IMG/VR virus record: IMGVR_UViG_3300046513_000115
Span: 1 to 48,091 of that record
Source of the DNA: a virus
Direction: 5' to 3' (one strand)
DNA length: 48,091 nt
A program made the position numbers and the translations under genes. Below the pieces are notes generated by a model. It was given only the letters and a program-made list of their open reading frames with translations, was not told where the DNA came from and ran no database searches. This document shows, one piece after another, positions 31,834 through 40,068 of this stretch (positions are counted from its first letter, which is position 1; the number at the start of each line of letters is the position of its first letter).

Positions 31834-32477
31834 GGGTGGTTCGCGTTCGGGCTGTTGGCCGTGGTGGTGGCGTTGTTGTCCGTCACCGCGTCCACGAACG
31901 CCTGATAGTGCGCAGCGGCAATCGTGCCGTTGCCAAACTCGGAATCCTTGGACAGACAGCGGAACACCATGTAGTGCACCAGCACGTTGATGTACTCCGC
32001 CCCCATGTCCAGCGTGTCGCCCTCGGCGACCAGCGCCGGGGGCAGTTCGGAGAACAGCGCCTCGAGCTTCACGTCCGCCACGGCTGGCGGGTAGATATAG
32101 AAGATCGACGGCGAGCGCTCGTCAAACGAGAAATGCTTGATGGTGCTGGCCGCCTTCATGGTGTGCCAGTCCGGGTTCTGGTCGTCCAGCAGGCGGCGCT
32201 CCACGCGGCGCACGATGCGGCCCGGCGTCGTGCCGGTGGTGCCCATGTTGCGCACCACGTCCAGCAGTTCGATGCCGCCGGCCGGCAGCGTCTGCGCAGT
32301 GCCGGCAACCAGCGTCACGTTGCCGCGTACCGCGCGCGCGGCGGGCCGGCGCACGATGGTCTCCCGCGCCGCGTCGTTGGCCCATTGCAGCATCTCCGGC
32401 ACGGTCCAGCGGACATGCGCGATGTCTTGCAGGATGTTCGAGGTCCGGCTGATGAGGTCGGTAGCTGCAATGGGCAT
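31830..32477 (-). CDS. Head-tail adaptor, DUF6682-like
   Basis: The product is 215 residues. It shows the DUF6682 pattern found beside podovirus portal/capsid genes: ILQDIAHVRWTVPEMLQWAND at the start, split as ILQDIAHVRWT and VPEMLQWANDAARET, then AQTLPAGGIELLDVVRNMG, RIVRRVERRLLDDQNPDWH and the FYIYPP motif near residue 120. The helical end (AAHYQAFVDAV) also matches. Members act as adaptors below the portal. The position between the capsid genes and the tail genes fits. Confidence 0.82.
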   Translation of the reverse strand: MPIAATDLISRTSNILQDIAHVRWTVPEMLQWANDAARETIVRRPAARAVRGNVTLVAGTAQTLPAGGIELLDVVRNMGTTGTTPGRIVRRVERRLLDDQNPDWHTMKAASTIKHFSFDERSPSIFYIYPPAVADVKLEALFSELPPALVAEGDTLDMGAEYINVLVHYMVFRCLSKDSEFGNGTIAAAHYQAFVDAVTDNNATTTANSPNANHP

Positions 32478-32483
32478 GACGAC

Positions 32484-33242
32484 TTACTCCCCGGCCTTGC
32501 CGGCGACCTTGGCGCGCAGGTTCGCCAGCAGCATCGTGCTCGGCGGAGCCTTGCCGAACAGGGTCTTGTACTGCGTCGCCAGCGCGGCGCGTTCTTCTTC
32601 CTCGGTCAGCGCCTGGGAATTTTCCAGCGTGGCGCCCTGGCCGGCGCTGTCCTGGCCGTCTTCCACCGGCGGCAGCCCCTTGGCGGCTTCGTCGGCGGCC
32701 GGCGGCGCTTCCACGGCGGGCGGCGTGCCCGGCGGCGGCAGGGTCAGCGGGATCGGGGCGCTCGGCAGGGAGGCCAGCGTGGGCACGTCCGCGATGATGC
32801 CGTCCGCGATGTCCTCGATCACGCGCTCGATCTTCACGTCGCGCATGTCGGCGGTCATCTCGTTCCAGTTCTCCACGGTCAGGCCGGAGTCGGAAAAGGC
32901 GCGGCCGACCAGCGAGCCCAGCGCGTAGACCGTGCCGTCGATGTCCACGTTCGGCGGGAACACGTTGGAGCCGACCAGCAGCGAGACATCGACCTCGGGC
33001 ACGCCCGCGCCTTCGTCCACCACGGCGCGTTCGCGCTCGGCGAACATGGCCTCCACGCCCTCGGAACCCGGCGTGCGCACCAGCCGGTAGCCCTCGGAAA
33101 TCTGCATGAAGCGCTGCAAGTGCGCCTCGTTGATGACGTCAGCCACGTGCCGGCCGTGCTCGTCCGGGGCAAAGTGGTAGGTCTTGCCGGGCATTTCCAC
33201 GATGGAGCCGCCCTCTCGCTTCAAGATGCATTCAACTTTCAT
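32484..33242 (-). CDS. Virion-associated protein with C-terminal HeH/LEM-like motif
   Basis: The product is 252 residues. The N-terminal half mixes beta strands and helices (SIVEMPGKTYHFAPDEHGR, HLQRFMQISEGYRLV). Residues about 165-215 are a Pro/Ala linker. The last 35 residues (EERAALATQYKTLFGKAPP, STMLLANLRAKV) form a helix-extended-loop-helix (HeH/LEM-like) motif, which is common at the C-terminus of phage head-completion proteins and can bind nucleic acid. It follows a terminator hairpin after the decoration gene, so it is likely expressed less strongly than the capsid genes. Confidence 0.66.
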   Translation of the reverse strand: MKVECILKREGGSIVEMPGKTYHFAPDEHGRHVADVINEAHLQRFMQISEGYRLVRTPGSEGVEAMFAERERAVVDEGAGVPEVDVSLLVGSNVFPPNVDIDGTVYALGSLVGRAFSDSGLTVENWNEMTADMRDVKIERVIEDIADGIIADVPTLASLPSAPIPLTLPPPGTPPAVEAPPAADEAAKGLPPVEDGQDSAGQGATLENSQALTEEEERAALATQYKTLFGKAPPSTMLLANLRAKVAGKAGE

Positions 33243-33263
33243 GATTCCCTCTCTTGCTGTTAG

Positions 33264-33289
33264 AAAACAGGGGGCACGATGGCCCCCTG
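33264..33289 (-). terminator. Rho-independent terminator after the capsid/decoration genes
   Basis: On the minus strand the perfect 8-bp stem CAGGGGGC / GCCCCCTG (33289-33282 with 33275-33268) and a 6-base loop is followed by TTTT. It lies between the stop of the decoration-like gene (33321) and the start of 33242. It probably ends or attenuates the strong capsid transcript. Confidence 0.75.
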
Positions 33290-33320
33290 GTCGTAATGCG
33301 CGTGCCGGGGGTGTTAGCCC

Positions 33321-33794
33321 TTAGACTGCGCGGTAATCAGCCAGAATGCGGAACTTCTGGCCGGCGGCGGCCAGCGTGGCCGCAGCGGTGGTGATTTTAA
33401 TCCCGATGGAGCGGTCCTTGTCGCTGGCGGCGACGAGGAAACCGTTCTTCGCGGTCATCTCGGTGGCGGTGCCGGCTTGGCCGGCGGTCGATGCCGAGAA
33501 ATACTCGTTGCCGCAGGTGCGCGCGCTCACCTTGTCGCCCACGTCGCCCGACATCAGGCCCACATCGAACACAATGGCGGGCGAGCCGCCGGTGTCGATG
33601 TCATCGGGCAGCAGCCACATGCGCGAGATGGCATTGCCGGCCGGCAGCACGCCAATTTCGATGATGTCGTTGGCGATGGGGGTCACGCCAGCTTCGAGCG
33701 CGTATTCGAACAGTTGCGAGACCACGACGCCAGCGCAGCCGGCATTCGGCGTGGTGCGTTGCTGGGTGGCCCAGGCGGATTGCAGAATGGTCAT
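33321..33794 (-). CDS. Probable capsid decoration/structural protein
   Basis: The product is 157 residues, encoded directly after the major capsid gene. It is small, beta-rich and hydrophobic (SQLFEYALEAGVTPIANDIIEIG is split as FEYALEAGVTP and IANDIIEIGVLPAGN; later AIVFDVGLMSGD and KFRILADYRAV). Genes of this size and position after an N4-gp56-type capsid protein usually encode a head decoration or stabilising protein. A GGAG site lies seven bases before the ATG. Named family not recognised; role by position. Confidence 0.68.
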   Translation of the reverse strand: MTILQSAWATQQRTTPNAGCAGVVVSQLFEYALEAGVTPIANDIIEIGVLPAGNAISRMWLLPDDIDTGGSPAIVFDVGLMSGDVGDKVSARTCGNEYFSASTAGQAGTATEMTAKNGFLVAASDKDRSIGIKITTAAATLAAAGQKFRILADYRAV

Positions 33795-33829
33795 GATGTT
33801 TCTCCGAAGTCAGATTCAGGTGGAACCGG

Positions 33830-33847
33830 GAGGGGCCGAAGCCCCTC
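33830..33847 (-). other. UUCG tetraloop hairpin between capsid and decoration genes
   Basis: On the minus strand the transcript reads GAGGGGC-UUCG-GCCCCUC, a perfect 7-bp stem on the very stable UUCG tetraloop, starting just after the capsid stop codon. No U-tract follows, so it is more likely a stability or processing element than a terminator. Confidence 0.75.
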
Positions 33848-33857
33848 ACCATGGCTC

Positions 33858-34952
33858 TTAGCTGTGCTTCTTGGCGGCCACGTCGATGGACAGCACGCCG
33901 AAGTCCTTGTTGTTGAAGCGGGCCTTCTTCATGCCGGCGATGAAACCGGCGGAGATGGCGGGCTCGTTCTCGTAGTCCTTCGTCGTTTCCTTCCAGTCGT
34001 AGCGCAGACCGTTGGCCGAACCGTAGGCGATCACGCCAGCTTGGCGACCCATGAACAGGGCGCGCGAGGCCAGCACGTTGGCGCCCGCGCCGTAGTCCGA
34101 GAAGCGGATGGCGTTGCGGTGCTTGTGCAGGATCACGTTGTTAATCATGCCCAGCCCGCCCTTGAAGATCGGGTTGTTCTTGCCTTCGGCAGCGGCAGCG
34201 GCCTTCTGGAAGTCGGTCCACGTGCCGCCGGCGGCGGTGCGCAGGTCGGTGGCCGAGTATTCGGACATCACGCAGACGTAGTGCTCCGCGCCTTCCACGG
34301 TGGTCGGCACCATGTTGGCCGTTTCCGGGTTTTCGGCCTGCATCATGCCCGCGCGCTCCACGGCACGCTCGATCACCAGCGGGCTCATGACGTCGCCGGC
34401 GGTCAGCGTGGCCTTGGAGGTTGCCGTGCCGCCGTACAGGATGTGGTCCACGTCCGGAGCATCGAATGCGTTGCCAGCAAAGCCCGTGAAGTCGGTGGCT
34501 TCGATGAAGTCGGCATTGACGCCACGCGCGCCCGACAGGTACATGAACAGCAGTTCGTCGGTCAGCTTGTAGAAGTAGTCGCCCAGGCGGTCACGGGCGA
34601 TCCGGCGGATGTTGTGGACCGTGCGCTTGCGCGACATGCGGCCACCGGCGGACACGGCGTGGCGGACTTGGTCGATCTTCACCTCGTCCTGATAGAACTT
34701 GAGGCTTTCTTCCTTGCCTTCGACGCGGTTGTCGCCGTAGGTCGGCTTGCCGCGCAGGTGCACCGACAGGTCGAACGTGATGCGGTCGCCCGCGTCCTGC
34801 TCGAGTTCGGTCTTGCGCTGGATGACGGAGTTGTCGGAGGTGCCGATGAAGCGCGCTTCGAAGTACGACTTCTTGCGGATGTCCACGGCGAGGTCGGCAG
34901 ACCAGCGCTTGACGGCTTTCGGATCACCAAACGGGATGGTGGTGGTAGTCAT
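33858..34952 (-). CDS. Major capsid protein, N4-gp56/DUF4043 type
   Basis: The product is 364 residues. The N-terminal block KRWSADLAVDIRKKSYFEARFIG and DNSVIQRKTELEQDAGDRI belongs to the N4-gp56-type (Phage_capsid_3, DUF4043) capsid proteins; I quote it as KRWSADLAVDIRKKSYFEA and KTELEQDAGDRITF. Further blocks are GRMSRKRTVHNIRRIARD, an E-loop-like region and the end NGLRYDWKETTKDYENEP. It forms the icosahedral shell. GAGG lies seven bases before the ATG. A clear sigma70-type promoter lies 65-93 bases upstream, and hairpins follow the gene, which suggests a highly expressed unit with the decoration gene. Confidence 0.88.
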   Translation of the reverse strand: MTTTTIPFGDPKAVKRWSADLAVDIRKKSYFEARFIGTSDNSVIQRKTELEQDAGDRITFDLSVHLRGKPTYGDNRVEGKEESLKFYQDEVKIDQVRHAVSAGGRMSRKRTVHNIRRIARDRLGDYFYKLTDELLFMYLSGARGVNADFIEATDFTGFAGNAFDAPDVDHILYGGTATSKATLTAGDVMSPLVIERAVERAGMMQAENPETANMVPTTVEGAEHYVCVMSEYSATDLRTAAGGTWTDFQKAAAAAEGKNNPIFKGGLGMINNVILHKHRNAIRFSDYGAGANVLASRALFMGRQAGVIAYGSANGLRYDWKETTKDYENEPAISAGFIAGMKKARFNNKDFGVLSIDVAAKKHS

Positions 34953-35016
34953 GGATGTGCCTCATGAAAGTAGTGGAAACATTTCACGACGCACATCCTG
35001 CGCTATCGTTGCCGCG

Positions 35017-35045
35017 ATTATGTGTGTTTTGGCATCACTTGGCAA
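35017..35045 (-). promoter_or_regulatory. Candidate sigma70 promoter for the capsid gene
   Basis: On the minus strand TTGCCA (35045-35040) and CATAAT (35022-35017) are separated by 17 bases, a good match to sigma70 -35 and -10 elements. It lies in the 115-base gap between the CsrA-like gene and the major capsid gene, giving a 5' leader of roughly 55-60 bases. It is locally AT-richer than the rest of the window. Confidence 0.62.
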
Positions 35046-35067
35046 CAGATAGGCGAAGATGGGTGAA

Positions 35068-35256
35068 CTATGCCGGGGAAAGCCCGACTTTGGCCGCCAT
35101 TTGGGCGGCGTTGGACGGTTCCACGCGGTTGATAGGGACCGATTTGTCGGCCTTGATCGACAGCCGGGCCGTATTCCCGCTCTTGGATTCGAGCGTGATA
35201 ACGGCGTAATCGCCGATCTTGACCGATTCTCCCGGCTTGATGTCGAGTTTTAGCAT
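35068..35256 (-). CDS. csrA: CsrA-like RNA-binding regulator
   Basis: The product is 62 residues. It aligns without gaps to CsrA over the first 47 positions: Met1, Leu2, Leu4, Gly9-Glu10, Ile14-Gly15-Asp16, Gly27-Asn28, Arg31, Ala36, Lys38, Val40 and Arg44 coincide with E. coli CsrA. Leu4 and Arg44 are the main RNA-contacting residues in CsrA, and both are kept. The C-terminus (NAAQMAAKVGLSPA) differs. CsrA dimers bind GGA in the loops of mRNA leaders. The gene sits between the Tad2-like gene and the capsid gene, so it could regulate late phage messages or host carbon/biofilm genes; targets are not known. Confidence 0.8.
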   Translation of the reverse strand: MLKLDIKPGESVKIGDYAVITLESKSGNTARLSIKADKSVPINRVEPSNAAQMAAKVGLSPA

Positions 35257-35310
35257 CCTGGCCCCTATCTACCCCGTGTGATTATTACTGCCCAGCGTCC
35301 ATCGCCTTTA

Positions 35311-35775
35311 TTACTCCACGATGTACCAGTCATCTGCCAGCGCATCGGAACCCGAAGGCGCCCAGGTACTTACCGTGTTGTCGGCGCCCTTGAGCGCGAG
35401 GTAGGCGTTGTACGGCACCATGGCGCCTTCGCCAAAGTGGCTCTTGGCCGCGCCCGTCTGGGCCGGGTAGCTGGCGGCCGGCACGAGGTAGACGAATTGG
35501 CCCTTGCCGTTCCAGCCCTTGCGTGCGACGGTGCGGCCGGACTTGAGCGCAGACAGTGCGGCGCCGAAGTCGTTGGTGTGGCGGTAGCGTGCGTCGAACG
35601 CGATAGGCTGGGCCACCACTGGCTGCGCCGGACCGTCCACCAGCCCACCGATGGCCGCATGCATGGCCTCGCCCATCTTGCGGCCGACTTCTGGCATCTG
35701 ATTGCCCGCCACGGCACTCGCCAGCGCGGGCATGGCCAGTTGCTCGAGGGTCTGGCGGATGAATTCTTGGCTCAT
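35311..35775 (-). CDS. Tad2-like (DUF2829) protein, candidate anti-Thoeris factor
   Basis: The product is 154 residues from ATG 35775, with AAGGAC seven bases upstream. Residues about 69-154 match the DUF2829/Tad2 domain: FGAALSALKSGRTVARKGWN, then QFVYLVPAAS, a PYNAYLALKGADN block, and the ending DALADDWYIVE. Tad2 proteins of some phages sequester the cyclic ADP-ribose-type signal of Thoeris defence. This one has an extra N-terminal helix segment of about 65 residues (EFIRQTLEQLAMPALASAV). It is placed in the head gene cluster rather than in an early region, so a virion-carried or late role is possible. Ligand binding is inferred from family only. Confidence 0.78.
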   Translation of the reverse strand: MSQEFIRQTLEQLAMPALASAVAGNQMPEVGRKMGEAMHAAIGGLVDGPAQPVVAQPIAFDARYRHTNDFGAALSALKSGRTVARKGWNGKGQFVYLVPAASYPAQTGAAKSHFGEGAMVPYNAYLALKGADNTVSTWAPSGSDALADDWYIVE

Positions 35776-35777
35776 GG

Positions 35778-36107
35778 TCAGTCCTTGGCGGCTTCGGTGG
35801 CCGCGTCGCGGCGGGCCTGCCCTTGCTGGTAGGGCATCCATTCTGCGTAGCGGCCGATCACCTTGCCCTCCGCGTCGGTAGACGGTTGTTCGTCGCCTTG
35901 TAGCAGGCGGCACGACAGCACCGGAAACATCTGGCCATGCATGTCGATCACCAGCAGGTTGACGCAGGTATCGCCCCACACGGCGATGATGGTTGCGTCC
36001 AGCGGCTGGGCGTGCTCGCCCGCAATGGCCGTCATCGGCTTCGGGCCGCGCAGGTCTTCCGCGCTCGGGCGATACCAGACCTTGCGGCCAACGGTTGGTT
36101 TAATCAT
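35778..36107 (-). CDS. Hypothetical phage protein
   Basis: The product is 109 residues from ATG 36107; GGAGAG lies five bases upstream. The layout KPTVGRKVWYRPS, then LDATIIAVWGDTCVNLLVID and YAEWMPYQQGQA is that of a small protein family frequently found beside the DUF2829 gene in phages and prophages; function is unknown. It is beta-rich and small, with two cysteines. Two bases separate its stop from the Tad2-like start, so the two are probably cotranslated. Confidence 0.72.
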   Translation of the reverse strand: MIKPTVGRKVWYRPSAEDLRGPKPMTAIAGEHAQPLDATIIAVWGDTCVNLLVIDMHGQMFPVLSCRLLQGDEQPSTDAEGKVIGRYAEWMPYQQGQARRDAATEAAKD

Positions 36108-36175
36108 GTTCTCTCTCTCCGTCATTGGGTTGAATGGGTGGACCTAAGCCCACCCGGATGATACCCGCGCGGCTA

Positions 36176-37213
36176 TCAGCCGTGGGCGAGGTATCGGTCC
36201 CGCTCCGACTCCGACATCCGCATCAGCGCTTCCTCATGCGCCTCCCAATTCGACTCGCGCAGGCGATCCAGCGCGGCGAACTTGCCGCTGTCGGTGCTCA
36301 CGTCCTCGCCCGCGCTGGCCGGGGCATTGCGCAGGGTCTGGGGCGCGGCCGGCTTGCTACCCTTGAGCGGACCCTTCTTGTCCTTGATGTCCGCCTTCGG
36401 CTCGGCAACCTTGGTCTTGGCGGCCACACCCAGATCGGCTTCGACCATCTGGTGCGCCTTCTCGAAGATTTCCATCGCGCTCAGACCCTGGGAGGCCGGA
36501 TCGGCGCCGACCTGCCGCACGAAGTGGTCCAGTGCCTGATAGCGCACGGTGCTGGAGCCATACTCGGGGTGCGTCTGCGTCGTGAAGTGCTTGACCTGGG
36601 CCTTCCAGTTGTTGACGTGCTGCTGCTGGTAGGCGTCGCGGGCCATCTCGGCCTTGTCCACGGCGCGCTCGAGCTTGCGCTGTTCCTCGCTGATGGCCTC
36701 GAGCTTCTCGTGGTACTCGGACGTGGTGATGTCGCCATTCTCGTAGGCGTCGAGCGTGGCCTTCTTGTCGTCCTTGAAGGCTTTCAGGCGGGCTTCGTGG
36801 TTCTCGGGGAATTCTGCGACGAGGATCGGCTCAATGATCTCAGGCGCGGCAGCGGCGCGAGATGCGGCGGCATCAGCGCCATCGCCATCGCCGCCGCCGT
36901 TGCCAGCATCATCGCCGCCCGCTGCGTCGCCGTTCTCGGCTGCGCCAGCCTTTCCTGCGGCATCCACTGCGGCACCCTCGTCGCCCTCGCCTGCTGGGTC
37001 GCCATCGCCTTCGCCGCCTTCCTTGCCCGCTGCTGCACCTTTGTTGACATCGGTTTCCCCCTCGGTTTCGGTATCGCCTTCCTGGGCGGCCATCGACGCG
37101 CGCAGGCTTTCGCCCAGCGTCAGCGTGGTGCCTTCGTCGTTCGGCTCGTTCAGCAGCGCTTCGCGCTCGGCCGGCTCAAGGTTGTCCAGTTCTTCCTGCG
37201 TGTAGGTGGTCAT
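36176..37213 (-). CDS. Scaffolding protein
   Basis: The product is 345 residues. The first 110 residues are highly acidic and rich in Gly/Ala/Asp/Glu (for example GGEGDGDPAGEGDEGAAVDA). The middle, about 125-240, is strongly charged coiled coil (RLKAFKDDKKATLDAYENGD, EKLEAISEEQRKLERAVDK). The C-terminus is basic/helical (FAALDRLRESNWEAHEEALM). An acidic helical protein without cysteines between portal and capsid genes is the usual scaffold, which guides capsid assembly and then leaves. No protease domain is visible. Confidence 0.82.
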   Translation of the reverse strand: MTTYTQEELDNLEPAEREALLNEPNDEGTTLTLGESLRASMAAQEGDTETEGETDVNKGAAAGKEGGEGDGDPAGEGDEGAAVDAAGKAGAAENGDAAGGDDAGNGGGDGDGADAAASRAAAAPEIIEPILVAEFPENHEARLKAFKDDKKATLDAYENGDITTSEYHEKLEAISEEQRKLERAVDKAEMARDAYQQQHVNNWKAQVKHFTTQTHPEYGSSTVRYQALDHFVRQVGADPASQGLSAMEIFEKAHQMVEADLGVAAKTKVAEPKADIKDKKGPLKGSKPAAPQTLRNAPASAGEDVSTDSGKFAALDRLRESNWEAHEEALMRMSESERDRYLAHG

Positions 37214-37243
37214 GCTGTCCTCTCTTGGTGGTGAAAGTGGTAG

Positions 37244-39589
37244 TTACATGGCCGGCGGGACTTCCCCGTCCGGCGGCATCATCGGGGGCAGGCCATCGGC
37301 CGGGCCCATGGGTTCCGCCGGCGGGGCGGCGGCTTCTTCGCCCATGCCCGGTAGGCCGTTGGGCACGAAGTTCTTGGGGCGGAAGGGTGAAGCCATCGGA
37401 TCGGCGTCGGTCGGCATGGCCGCGCCCGTGAACCCGGCTTCCTCCAGCAGCGCATCGGCCACGCCAGCGACTTCCGGCATGAACGTGGCGACTTGGCCGG
37501 CATCCATGGCGCCCTGGATGCTCTCGATGTTGGTCTTGACGGTCTGCGCGTCGATCTGCGCGGCCTTGGACGACGACAGTTTGGCGTCTGCGATGGCCTT
37601 GATCGCATCGGCCTCGGCCTTCTTGGCGTCCGCCTCGGCCTTCTTGGCCTTGGCCTTGGCCTCGGCCAGCGTTGCCATGGCGAGGTCGTCGTTGTACGCG
37701 GCCTGCTTGGCCTGGGCCTCGGCCTTCTGGATTTCCTCCGGGGTCGGCTCGGTCGCGTCCGGGTCTTTCTGGCCGTTGATCTGGCGGATGCGCTTGACCA
37801 GTTCGTCGCGGTTCTGGATGTCCAGCGACTCCACCAGCAGGTCCATCATGCTGACGACCATCTCCGGCGGCAGTTTGGTGGCGAGGTCCATCAGTTCGGC
37901 GGCGGCGGCTTGGCGCATGCTGGCGCGCCAGTCCACCTCATCCACGATGAAATCAGCCTTGGTCCGCGTGATGTCGTTCTCGGGCAGGCTGTCATTGACG
38001 TTCACATACTCGGGCTGGCCGCGCGAGTTGGTGATGCGGAACTGCTTTTCCTCGGTCATGAACTGTTCGATCAGCGACAGTTCCTTTTCCCCGTGCATCT
38101 GGTAGGCCAGACGCAGGTTATCGAAGATGCCGGACGTGCCGACTGAGCCCTGCTCCTGGCGCGCCTCGATGGCGACGCCCGACACGGCATTGGTGGCGCG
38201 GCCCAGCAATTCGTCGGTCACGCCGCCCACCTGCTGGATCATCTGGATGGAGCGGCTCGCCAGTTCGAGATGCGCGGGCGCGAGGTCGCGGTCCACGTCG
38301 ATCTCCAGCGCCTTGCCGGGGTTCTTCTCGATCACCGAATCCGGGCGGGCGACCTCGGCGCGGAATTCCTCGATGTCATCGACCGCGCCCTTGTCCATGA
38401 TGACTTTGGACGAGGACAGGATGTAGAGCGTCTTCGACATCCGCTTGTTCACATCGTCCTGCATGCCACGCATGAAGCGGGTCACGCCATACGGCAGGCC
38501 ATCGCGCGCGCGGCGGTAGCCCCAGACCGGGGTGAACGGGTAGCGGTTGTGGCGGTACGGGCTCGGGCCGAACGTCAGCAGGGCCTCGGTGGTCATGATG
38601 GCGCAGTGCATGCGCATCATCGGGCCGGTGGCGACCTCGGCACGGCCATAGGCCACCTCAAGCTGGTGGCGCTCGTCCTCGGCGTCGTAGACCTCGCCCC
38701 GGAAGTCCGAAGAGCGGCCCTTGAGCTTCTTGACCGACACGGGCTTGCGGAACCAGCACTCGATCAGGCGCACGCGCTTGCGCGAGTATTCGAACGAATC
38801 GCGCATGCCCCCGGACATGCTGCGCTCGTACTCGCGGCTGTCCATCGGGTCATCGCCGTCCTCGTCGTCCGCGCCCCAGGTCTCGTAGCCATCGGTCGCG
38901 GCTTCTTCCAGCGCGGCCTGCCGGTCCGGGAACATGGCCACGGCCACGTCGAGGTCCACCCATTTGGTGCGGAAGATGTATCGGCAGTCTTCCATGCCGA
39001 CACGGCGGTAGGTGCTGTCGAACAGGATGTTGCGCCACGACTCGGCGCCGGAGTAGATCGGCTCCCCGTCATCCTCGTCCTGATACTGCGTCTCCAGCCA
39101 GCCGATACCAGCCTTGACGGCTTCCTCGAACGCGCGCGACCGCTCATAGGCGGTGTGGTTCACGTCCGAAAGGTACTTCATCAGGGCTGTCTTGCGCTCG
39201 GCGGGCTTGCCGTCCGGCTTGCGGCGCGGGAGGATTTTGAAGTCCACCCGGCCCCGCTTCTCACTGCCCAGAATCCAGTTGATCGACTGGCTGATGACGT
39301 TGTAGACCGTGGGCGCCTGCCCGCGCTCGCGCAATACCTCGATCTCGTCCTCGGACCACTGGATGTTGTCGTAGTAGTCCTCATCCACCGCCATCTCCGC
39401 CCGGTTTTCCTCCTGGCGATCCAGTTCCTGCCGGTAGAAGCTGACCAGCTTCTTTTGGAGGGTCTGGTGGATGTCGTTGTCCAGCGGGTGGACCGTTGTT
39501 GACGGGTTGACGGCACCGGCCGTCGCGGCGCCCTCGTCCGGGAAGGCGGACTGTACGCGGGTCGAGTCGGTGTCGTTAATGTCGAACAA
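37244..39589 (-). CDS. Portal protein, P22-like
   Basis: The product is 781 residues, with start TTG 39589 and AGGAG six bases upstream. Early blocks NRAEMAVDEDYYDNIQWSE, APTVYNVISQSINWILGSEK and DVNHTAYERSRAFEEAVKAG are typical of P22-type portal proteins, where the length (P22: 725 residues) also fits. The centre contains FTPVWGYRRARDGLPYG, also characteristic, and the C-terminal part is a long Ala/Lys-rich coiled coil (AKAKAKKAEADAKKAEADA), which could form the barrel. It makes the dodecameric DNA channel and holds the terminase and tail. Confidence 0.9.
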   Translation of the reverse strand: MFDINDTDSTRVQSAFPDEGAATAGAVNPSTTVHPLDNDIHQTLQKKLVSFYRQELDRQEENRAEMAVDEDYYDNIQWSEDEIEVLRERGQAPTVYNVISQSINWILGSEKRGRVDFKILPRRKPDGKPAERKTALMKYLSDVNHTAYERSRAFEEAVKAGIGWLETQYQDEDDGEPIYSGAESWRNILFDSTYRRVGMEDCRYIFRTKWVDLDVAVAMFPDRQAALEEAATDGYETWGADDEDGDDPMDSREYERSMSGGMRDSFEYSRKRVRLIECWFRKPVSVKKLKGRSSDFRGEVYDAEDERHQLEVAYGRAEVATGPMMRMHCAIMTTEALLTFGPSPYRHNRYPFTPVWGYRRARDGLPYGVTRFMRGMQDDVNKRMSKTLYILSSSKVIMDKGAVDDIEEFRAEVARPDSVIEKNPGKALEIDVDRDLAPAHLELASRSIQMIQQVGGVTDELLGRATNAVSGVAIEARQEQGSVGTSGIFDNLRLAYQMHGEKELSLIEQFMTEEKQFRITNSRGQPEYVNVNDSLPENDITRTKADFIVDEVDWRASMRQAAAAELMDLATKLPPEMVVSMMDLLVESLDIQNRDELVKRIRQINGQKDPDATEPTPEEIQKAEAQAKQAAYNDDLAMATLAEAKAKAKKAEADAKKAEADAIKAIADAKLSSSKAAQIDAQTVKTNIESIQGAMDAGQVATFMPEVAGVADALLEEAGFTGAAMPTDADPMASPFRPKNFVPNGLPGMGEEAAAPPAEPMGPADGLPPMMPPDGEVPPAM

Positions 39590-39609
39590 TGGTCACTCCT
39601 ATGGACGGT

Positions 39610-40068
39610 TTAAGCCTGGGCGATGGGGATATGGTCCAGAAGTTCGATAGACCGGCTGGGCCCGCCCCCGAACTTAACACTGCCCGATGCGCCCACCACG
39701 GTCTCGGTCGGGTCTTCCGGCAGCGTGATGAGGTCCAGCAGGTGGTCGAAGATCATCCCGTGGATTCTCGTGGCCGTTGCCATCACGTTGCTGTCAAATC
39801 CCAGCGTTTTGGCGAATTCTAGCGACATTTGGGCCGCGTAGCGCGGATTTGTCCACTTATAGGCGTGCTGTAGCAGCACCACGCAGGGTTTGGTGACGCT
39901 GCGCACGGCCGGCACCAGCACCAGACAGGGCTCGGTGTCGTCGGAGTTGTCGTCCGTGGGGGCGTAGTACCACGTGCCATACAGGCGGAACTCGCCCAAT
40001 TCGCGGACGAAATGGTGGCGGGTCAGGTCAAGGGCCGGGCGGGCGGCCTCAATCACATGGCTGGTCAT
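39610..40068 (-). CDS. Hypothetical phage protein
   Basis: The product is 152 residues. The start overlaps the stop of the upstream gene (ATGA). The sequence mixes beta and helical segments (FRLYGTWYYAPTDDN, CLVLVPAVRSVTKPCVVLLQ, YAAQMSLEFAKTLGF) without catalytic motif or signal peptide. A Gly/Ser stretch (GASGSVKFGGGPS) lies near the C-terminus. Its position between terminase and portal might suggest a packaging or accessory role, but I do not recognise a family. Confidence 0.65.
   Translation of the reverse strand: MTSHVIEAARPALDLTRHHFVRELGEFRLYGTWYYAPTDDNSDDTEPCLVLVPAVRSVTKPCVVLLQHAYKWTNPRYAAQMSLEFAKTLGFDSNVMATATRIHGMIFDHLLDLITLPEDPTETVVGASGSVKFGGGPSRSIELLDHIPIAQA

Noticed and set aside
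36134-37234. Plus-strand 366-codon frame opposite the scaffold gene
   Set aside because: The acidic low-complexity scaffold region produces hydrophobic-looking antisense frames; no independent support.
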